This document shows, piece by piece, positions 57,155 through 64,000 of a stretch of DNA of 64,000 bases (the first letter of the stretch is position 1; each line of letters opens with the position of its first letter). The translations under genes were made by a program, and so were the position numbers. Source of the DNA: Aralia elata (lineage: Eukaryota > Streptophyta > Magnoliopsida > Apiales > Araliaceae). Location of the stretch: positions 1 to 64,000 of the forward strand of contig JAVJAP010000125.1 of assembly GCA_034770075.1 (NCBI GenBank), read 5' to 3'. The notes below the pieces were generated by a model. The model did no database searches, was not told the origin of the DNA, and worked only from the letters and a program-made list of their open reading frames with translations.

Positions 57155-58200
57155 TTGAAGCCGTGGTTGTATAGAAAGGTGTCAATGTTCCAATTGAACA
57201 CTTTTGCTGGAGTGTTGGAAAAGGCGATCATCGCCGAAGGTGGGAGTGATGCTCTGACTAAGTATAACCAGGAGTAGAAGAAGAAGAAAGGTGAGAATGA
57301 GAGTAATAACAAAGCAAGTGGTAGTAACAGTGGTGGTCACAACCAGAAGAGGAAGTGGAATGATAATGGATCTACTGGAAATCAACAGGGAGGTCAGAAG
57401 AAGAAAGTGAAGGCGTGTGTTACCTGCGGGAAGAATCATATAGGGATATGCCTGAAGGGGAAGATGATTTGCTACAATTGTGGTCAGGAAGGCCACATAG
57501 CACCAAATTGTCCGAATCCAAAGAAGGGCGCTTGTTTCACTTGCGGATCGAAGGATCATCTGGCTAGGGATTGCCCCAAGAAAGCAGCAGAAGGAGCAGG
57601 ATCAGGTGGAAATAAGGGAAACAGTAGTGGTAGTACGTTGACTATAACCGGATCAGCACCAACAAACCGACCTACCGCCAGAACTTTCAACATGACCGTG
57701 CAAGATGCCGTGCAGTCTCGCGATGTGGTGTCAGGTATCATTCCGATCAATAATATAGATGCTTATGTATTGTTTGATTCGGGTGCTACTTGTTCATTTA
57801 TATCCGATGACTTTGCTAAGAATTTAGATTTCCCTAAGGAGGAATTAGATTACCCTTTGAACATAGAAATTGCGAATAGGGAGGTAATTCCTGTTAGGTA
57901 CGTACACAAGAATTGTAAAGTGAATATTAAGGGAAACGTGATGACTGTAGATCTTATCCCAATCAAACTTGGGGAATTTGACGTTATTTTGGGTATGGAT
58001 TGGTTATTCCATTATGGAGCGATAATTGATTGCCAAAAGAAACGTATTAACCTTATGACTCCGTCAAAGGTAGTATTCTACGGCAGCAAGTCGCCTAGGC
58101 AAGCGAGTTGTCTGACGATGATGCAGGCCAAGAAGTTGTTAAAACAAGGCTGTGTAGGATACCTAGCCTACATAGTTGATACTTGAAAGTAGAGTCCGAA
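57155..58200 (+). pseudogene. gag C-terminus and protease, second copy
   Basis: One reading frame with TAG at 57274 (CAG expected) and TGA at 58184 (CGA expected). Three intact knuckles: CVTCGKNHIGIC, CYNCGQEGHIAPNC, CFTCGSKDHLARDC. Protease: AYVLFDSGATCSFISDDF and LGEFDVILGMDWLFHYGAIID. This copy preserves the zinc ligand and frame that the first copy has lost. Confidence 0.88.
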
Positions 58201-59640
58201 AATAGAAGAGATACCTGTCGTAAGGGACTTTATAGACGTCTTTCCAGACGATTTGCCAGGACTTCCGCTAGATAGGGAAGTTGAGTTTGTAATCGATTTG
58301 GCGCCAGGAACTGCCCCGATATCGAAGGCTCCATACCGTATGGCCCCAGTAGAGATAAAAGAACTGATGGTACAACTGCAAGAACTTTTAGATAAGAAGT
58401 ATATTCAACCGAGCGTATCGCCGTGGGGAGCCCCGGTATTGTTTGTTAAAAAGAAGGACGAATCAATACGACTTTGCATTGATTACAGAGAGTTGAATAA
58501 GGTCACGATTAAGAATAAATACCCGTTGCCAAGAATCGACGACTTGTTTGATCAGTTGAAAGGAGCTAGATATTTCTAAAAGATAGATTTGAGGAGTGGG
58601 TATCATCAGTTGAAGGTGAGGAAGGAAGATGTACCGAAGACAATGTTCAGGACTCGTTATGGTCACTACGAGTTTCTGGTGATGTCATTTGGTCTAACGA
58701 ATGCTCCTGCAGCATTCATGGACTTAATGAACAGGGTGTTTAAACCGTTTTTGGATAAGTTTATAGCAGTATTCATTGACGATATTCTAATTTATTCCAA
58801 AACCAAGGAAGAGCATACAGAGCATTTGAAGTTGACATTAGAAGCGTTAAGAAGAGAGAAGTTGTACGCAAAATTTTCTAAGTGTGAATTCTAGATAGAG
58901 AGAGTACAATTTCTTGGACATGTGATTGACAAGGATGGGATTTCGGTGGATCCGTCAAAGGTTGAAGCAGTGCTTAACTGGGATTAGCCGAAAACACCAT
59001 CAGAAGTAAGGAGTTTTCTCGGATTGGCGGGTTACTACAGAAGATTCATTCAGGATTTTTCCAAAATCGTAACTCCATTAACGAATTTGACTAGGAAGAC
59101 GGTGAAGTTCGTTTGGACGGAGAAGTATGAGGAAAGTTTTCCAGAATTAAAGAAGAGGTTGAGTACGACGCTTGTGTTGTCTCTACCGGATAGCACAGGT
59201 AATTTTGTGGGGTATAGTGATGCGTCGCTTAAAGGACTAGGTTGTGTGCTTATACAGAACGGTAAGGTCATTGCGTATGCGTCACGACAATTAAAGGACT
59301 ATGACAAGGGATATCCTACCCATGATTTGGAATTGGCCGCGGTAGTGTTTGCTTTGAAGATATGGAGGCACTATCTTTATGGGGAGAGGTGTGAGATATA
59401 TACGGACCACAAAAGTCTGAAATATATTTTTACACAGAAGGATCTGAATATGCGACAGAGGAGATGGTTGGAATTGATAAAGGATTATGACTGCGAACTT
59501 TTATACCATTCGGGTAAAGCAAACGTTGTGGCCGACGCCTTAAGCAGAAAGGGACGAGAGAAATTGTCTATGATTACCGCTCAAGAGGAGCTAATTACAA
59601 CAATGGCAAAACTAGAGTTGGAGGTGAAATATCCGAAAGA
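58201..59640 (+). pseudogene. RT and RNase H, second copy
   Basis: The same frame continues. Stops at 58577 (TCA to TAA), 58892 (TGG to TAG) and 58985 (CAG to TAG). RT: CIDYRELNKVTIKNKYPLP, FLVMSFGLTNAPAAF, catalytic FIDD near 58774-58785. RNase H: GYSDASLKGLGCVL, LELAAVVFALKIWRHYLYG, YTDHKSLKYIF, NVVADALSRK. No frameshift was noticed in this segment. Confidence 0.88.
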
Positions 59641-60817
59641 GTCTGACGAAAAATTGTTTCAATTGGGAACTGGCCAAACTTTGGTGGATAAGGTTAAGGA
59701 AGCACAAATTCAGGACGAAGAATGTGATAGAATCAGGAAAAGAATATCTGGAGGTGATGAAGCGAAATTCAAAGTGGATAACGAGGGAGTATTAAGATTC
59801 GAGGGAAGAATTTGGGTTCCGCCAGTACAAGAGATGAAGGAGAAAATTTTGAGCGAGGCTCATAATTCTAGATATTCGATTCATCTAGGTAGTACGAAGA
59901 TGAACCAAGATCTCCGACAACATTTCTGGTGGCCGAATATGAAGAGGGATGTTGCCGATTGTGTAGCCAAGTGTTTGACATGTCAAAAAATTAAAGCCGA
60001 ACATCAGAGACCAAGTGGACTATTACAACCATTAGAAATCCCAGAATGGAAATGGGAACACATCACAATGGATTTCGTAGTAGGTCTTTCGACGACTCAG
60101 AAAGGTTTTCAACGCAGTATGGGTTATCGTGGACCGACTGACAAAATCAGCACATTTCTTAGCAATCAAGGTCAGATTCAACTTAGATCAGCTGGCAAAG
60201 TTATACGTGAAAGAGATTGTTTCGAGGCACGGTGTTCCAATATCTATTATCTCAGATAGGGATCCGCGCTTCACATCGAACTTATGGAAACGACTACAAG
60301 AATGCATGGGAACGCAGTTACGTATGAGTACGGTATATCATCCACAGACCGACGGACAGAGCGAAAGAACGATTCAAACATTGGAAGATATGTTATGAGC
60401 TTGCATTATGGACTTCAAAGAAAATTGGGACGATCATCTACCGTTGGTGGAATTCGCTTAGAATAACAGTTACCACGCAAGTATTGGCATGCCGCCTTAT
60501 AAAGCGTTGTACGGCAGAAAGTGCAGAACTCCATTATGCTGGGATGAAGTTGGCGAACGTCAATTATTAGGACCAGAACTAGTACAACAGACCGCATAAA
60601 TCGTCAAAGTAATCAGGGCAAGATTGATAGCAGCTCAGGATAGACAGAAGAAATATGCCGATTAACATCGTAAGAATCAAGAGTTTGAGTCTGGTACTTA
60701 CGTTTTCTTGAAAGTATCTCCCTGGAAAGGGAAGATTCGTTTTGGTAAGAAGGGAAAACTGAGCCCGAGGTTCATTGGACCCTTTGAAGTGTTAAGAAGA
60801 GTTGGTGAGGTCGCATA
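59641..60817 (+). pseudogene. Integrase, second copy, cut by copia insertion
   Basis: A linker (LVDKVKEAQIQDEECDRIRK) absent from the first copy, then the zinc domain AHNSRYSIHLGS ... CVAKCLTCQK and the first Asp in MDFVVGL. An added base near 60105 shifts the frame; in the new frame come VSRHGVPISIISDRDPRF and DGQSERTIQTLEDML. Further stops lie at 60396, 60460, 60597 and 60663. The C-terminal domain (FLKVSPWKGKIRFGKKGKLS) is cut after IGPFEVLRRVGEVAY, so any chromodomain is beyond the copia insert. Confidence 0.85.
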
Positions 60818-62588
60818 TGTTAGGTTTGTACATAGCGCGAATATGCAATCAAATTACATAAATAGTGCGGAAGCGCGATAAAACGGATTTTAAAATTTTT
60901 ATACAAACCATCATCATGATCATCCATGTGCTCAATTATCATTTAAACGAAAGAGATAGAGATTAAGAAATTATACCCTCGTAGAACCGTGCTTCCTCGG
61001 GTACAAGTTCACCTCCAATTCCTTCGCGTTTTCCTTGAATTTCACCCATTAAATTCCTTCCTTTGATCAACGTTAGCCACCCAAGTGTTTGGCCTCTAGA
61101 GGTGATCCACCAAGGAATAATAGTTGTTCAAGAAGATGGGTGTTGGCAAAACCCTAGTTTCTATCTCTATAGAAATTGCAAGTACTCTTTCTCTCCAATT
61201 CTCATGGAAGAGTGTGTAAATTGTCTAACAATCTAATTGTCTGACTGTCTAACCCTAAATCATAATAAGACTCCTCTTATTTATAGATATAGGGAACCCT
61301 CCTAAACTATTTAGGATTAGGGTTTTTATTTTAATTAAACTCCTTTAATTAATTGAACTCCTAATCCAATTAGGAATTCATGAGAGAGTACTTCTATTAA
61401 TTAATTCCCAATCCCTATTAGGAATTAAATAATAGTAATAGTAATAATAATAATAAGACTCCTCTTATTATTTTATATTTAATATTTCCAAAATATTAAA
61501 TAATAAAAATTAAGCTATTTAATTTATTCTATCTCCATAGATTAAATTAAATACACTTAATTTATTATTACGATTATGTCATTTACTTCTTAAATAAATA
61601 TTTTCCTTTTGCGGTGTGACCCTTTAGGTTCTCCATATTAAACCGGTCGTGAATAAATCAATTAGAACAATTCTAATTTTATTTAAATAAATAAATTAAA
61701 CTATTTAATTCATTTAAATAAATAATATTTATTCTACAATAAGGGTAAGCCCCCTTAGCGATCAACGACTTTCCAGATAATATAGATTTCAACATTAATC
61801 ACAAAAGAACCTTTCAGTGAATAGTTACCGTACAATTCAATCCTTCTACCATACAATGTCCCAATTAAATATAAGACATGGAATTACTGTCAAGTCTTAT
61901 TTTATTTAATTATATGTATTTCGATTCTCAAATGCACAACTCTGATTAATGCAAATTAGAAACTCCTTTCTAATTTCATTTTGCTTTGGCCAAAGACTTC
62001 TGAGTCGTCATTTATCGAATCACATAGTACAACTTATTATACCCAATCATACCCTTTGATATACCCTAAGGGTCTTAAGGAACATGTCAAAGTATAACTC
62101 ATCATACACAAGATACTATGATGATCTCAAGTCCAAGGATCACTTGTACTACTATCACTAGAGGAATTCCTATTGATAGGCGAGTAAAACTCCATTAGGT
62201 ATTCCTTAGCGAGCCACGTTCAGTGAACTTATTCTCTAATAAGCACCTACACACTTGCTTTAGTGTCTCCACACAAATGATTATGAGATCAATCATCCTC
62301 TTCACAAGAGCAAGCAACGTATGTACTAATCTATCCGGATTCACTAATCCCCTTTTTAGTAATCCATCGATTAGGAACGATTTTAGTTTGTGAGCTATCT
62401 AGAATTTAGATCTCATTAGCATGATCACCATCATGATTCTAAAAGCATTGCTCAAAACTATGGGTTTATCATATTTAATATAACAGCACTATGTAGATAA
62501 TGTAAAATGCCTTTTACAAACGAATAAGATTACAAAGTATATGCTACATCATATCAAATATGATTGGCTTGTGTGCATACTACTTTCA
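60818..62588 (-). repeat. 3' LTR of the inverted copia element
   Basis: 1771 bp, TGTTAGGTTTGTA at the left, TACTTTCA at the right. It lacks a segment of about 80 bp that flanks the CACTA insertion site in the other LTR (compare 62030-62050 with 25455-25470 and 34320-34385). There is no CACTA element here, so the CACTA inserted only in the other copy. Confidence 0.92.
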
Positions 62589-62600
62589 ATCTCCCACTTG
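62589..62600 (-). promoter_or_regulatory. Polypurine tract
   Basis: The minus strand reads CAAGTGGGAGAT immediately before the LTR, matching the tract at 24888-24899 of the other copy. It would prime plus-strand synthesis. Confidence 0.75.
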
Positions 62601-63120
62601 CACTAAAGCCAATCGTCATGGTATCTAATACCTTTCTTCTCTAAGTGACGATCATCCTGCTGTTTGGATAAACCTTCAGTAAATGGATATGCAATGTTGT
62701 TCTTGAGAGTCCACTATCTCTATAGTGACTTCTTCTCTTTCAATGATTCCACTAATCAAATGAAAGTGCCACAACACATGTTTGAATCCAAGATGAGACT
62801 TAGGAACTATTCCTAGTTCTGTAATGAACTTTTCATCCAAACAATCAAACTTGCAGCTTCATTTACAGCTATATACTTTGTCTTTGTCATTAAACCAGCA
62901 ACTCTTTGCTGTTTGGAATCTTTCCAATTCACTGCACCACCTTTCAAGGTAACGATTTACCTTAAAGTGGATTTGTTATTGTCTTGGTCAGTCTGAAAAA
63001 ACTTGAGTCTGTTTAGCCCTCTAGTTTTAATTCAAACCTACCATGAATTATGATTACATCTTCAATACCGGTTAAGTACTTAAAGATGTTTTTCACTGTC
63101 ATATAGTGATCTTCTCCAGA
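62601..63120 (-). pseudogene. Copia RNase H, inverted copy
   Basis: Collinear with 24360-24870 on the opposite strand. The minus strand shows the GAVNWK-type block near 62930-62945 and, at 62875-62900, sequence for a TKYIAV...EAA-like block in the place of TEAEYIAA. Stops interrupt it. Confidence 0.6.
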
Positions 63121-64000
63121 ATATGACTGATCAACATCAGGCCTAGTATATTCATTGCATACATGATAGTAACTCATGTGATCTCTCTTTCAATTGGGGA
63201 CAATTTTAGAGAGATTCTCTCCATGGCTCATCATCATGAGACCTCTCTTGGAGTTTGCCATGCTAAACGCCTTTAGCATCAAATGAATATACATTCCTTG
63301 GGTCAAGTCGAACATCCTTTTAAATCTATCTATATAGACTTATATCCCCAATTTATAGGATGCTCCTCCCAAGTCATTCATGGAGGAATATTTAGACAAT
63401 TTTATCTTTATTGATTGTAGCATTGGTGTGTTATTCCTTATCAGTTGTATATCAACATATAATACCAAGGAATGTCACAGTGCTCCCACTGACCCTTTTG
63501 TACACACTAGGTTCATTCTCCTTTTGATAAAATCAAACTCTTTTGATTGTCTCATCAAAACGAATGTTCCATCTTTGAGAAGATGGATCATTGTAGCTTA
63601 AAACACGATTTGCTTAAAACCTTTGAAACAAATTCCTCTGGCTGTATCATACATACATTCTCCTCAAGTCTTCATTGAGGAAGGACGTCTCCACATCCAT
63701 TTTGCCAGATTTCGTAATAAGCTATAATCACAAGCAAAATCCAAATGTACTTGAGCATTACCCGGTAATAAGATTTTATTACAGTCAACTCCTTGACTTG
63801 AAAAACCTTTTAAACAGGTCTGGTCTTATAGGTCTCCACCTTGCCATTTGCCCCAGTCTTTCTCTTAAAGACCCATATACACCAGAGTCTATACTTGGTT
63901 CTTATACATGGAGTCAATTTCAGATTTCATGGCCATCTGCCATTTCTCTGAGTGTCTTCTACTCATAGCCTCATCGTATATAACTGGATCATCATCCTCT
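63121..64000 (-). pseudogene. Copia reverse transcriptase, inverted copy, partial
   Basis: Minus strand from the right edge: IEDDDPVIYDEAMS, EKWQMAMKSEIDSMYKNQV, then TAG where Trp is expected (near 63888), then KRKTGANGKVETYKTR and an ADYGL-like FRTRL-equivalent region. Compared with the other copy a stretch coding for the VDLPEGIMPI-type segment is missing near 63870. The rest of the element is to the right of the window. Confidence 0.7.

Larger units (their letters stand above)
57155..60817 (+). mobile_element. Second chromovirus gag-pol lacking its leader
   Basis: Starts inside gag (LKPWLYRKVSMFQLN) exactly at the end of the LTR, without PBS, leader, extra ORF or gag N-terminus. It runs through protease, RT, RNase H and integrase and is cut at 60818 by a copia element. 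It is close in sequence to the unit at 49805-54228 but not identical, so it is another family member. Confidence 0.88.
60818..64000 (-). mobile_element. Ty1/copia element, inverted copy, right part outside window
   Basis: Minus strand, same family as 19648-35572. The 3' LTR is 60818-62588; internal RNase H and RT follow to the edge. It is inserted in the integrase of the second chromovirus unit; the candidate 5-bp duplication is gcata (60813-60817), with the other side beyond the window. Confidence 0.88.

Noticed and set aside
63380..63968. Plus-strand ORFs at the right edge
   Set aside because: They are antisense shadows of the copia RT on the minus strand.
1..64000. A host protein-coding gene or organellar insertion
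   Set aside because: Every long coherent frame belongs to a transposable-element family; no chloroplast or mitochondrial gene motif was seen.

Overview
This window is a heterochromatin-like stretch of a plant nuclear genome, most likely a eudicot with a large genome. I find no host gene, rRNA, intact tRNA gene or CRISPR array. Nearly all of it can be read as LTR retrotransposons and one CACTA DNA transposon nested in one another. The plant assignment rests on Ty3/gypsy Tat and chromovirus elements, Ty1/copia elements, an En/Spm (CACTA) element with TNP2-like and TNPA-like genes, plant mobile domain (PMD) and DUF7745 sequences, and introns with plant-type borders. I cannot name the species.

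Layout. (1) 1-13001: a minus-strand Tat/Ogre-like Ty3/gypsy element whose 3' LTR lies beyond the left edge. Going left from its 5' LTR (10880-13001) come a PBS, a leader, gag, protease, a G-patch segment, a 168-bp intron, RT, a tether with a second RNase H, and integrase. Antisense PMD and DUF7745/coiled-coil ORFs follow on the plus strand. It sits in an older gypsy LTR remnant (13002-14587). (2) 14588-19647: a copia-like fragment split by a 3.9-kb solo LTR (copy A). (3) 19648-39012: a degraded Ty1/copia tandem structure, internal region, then one LTR, then the start of a second internal region. The LTR holds an 8.85-kb CACTA element (25471-34319, TSD gat) and the second leader holds a Tat solo LTR (36905-38876, TSD atcat). 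(4) 39013-46109: a truncated gypsy LTR carrying a second 3.9-kb solo LTR (copy B, inverted relative to A, TSD aagag). (5) 46110-60817: a chromovirus (Tekay-like) with two LTRs, a coiled-coil extra ORF before gag, and gag-pol with a chromodomain. A second gag-pol lacking its leader is fused directly to the end of the downstream LTR. (6) 60818-64000: a minus-strand copia element of the same family as (3), inserted in that second gag-pol and leaving the window on the right.

Every coding module carries stops or frameshifts, so the elements are probably all non-autonomous now. In the chromovirus most stops are explained by C-to-T or G-to-A changes, as expected of methylated DNA. Insertion order is readable from 3-bp and 5-bp target duplications and from uninterrupted copies of the same sequence elsewhere in the window.

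The most unusual observations are: near-perfect palindromes inside the LTRs of three unrelated families, in some cases with arms that differ between copies yet stay complementary; a reading-frame-preserving intron between protease and RT; extra ORFs (antisense PMD/DUF7745, sense coiled-coil); two elements that appear to share an LTR with a neighbour; and a tRNA-like A-box/B-box pair in the copia leader. No wholly new system is proven here. The palindrome pattern is the best candidate for follow-up.
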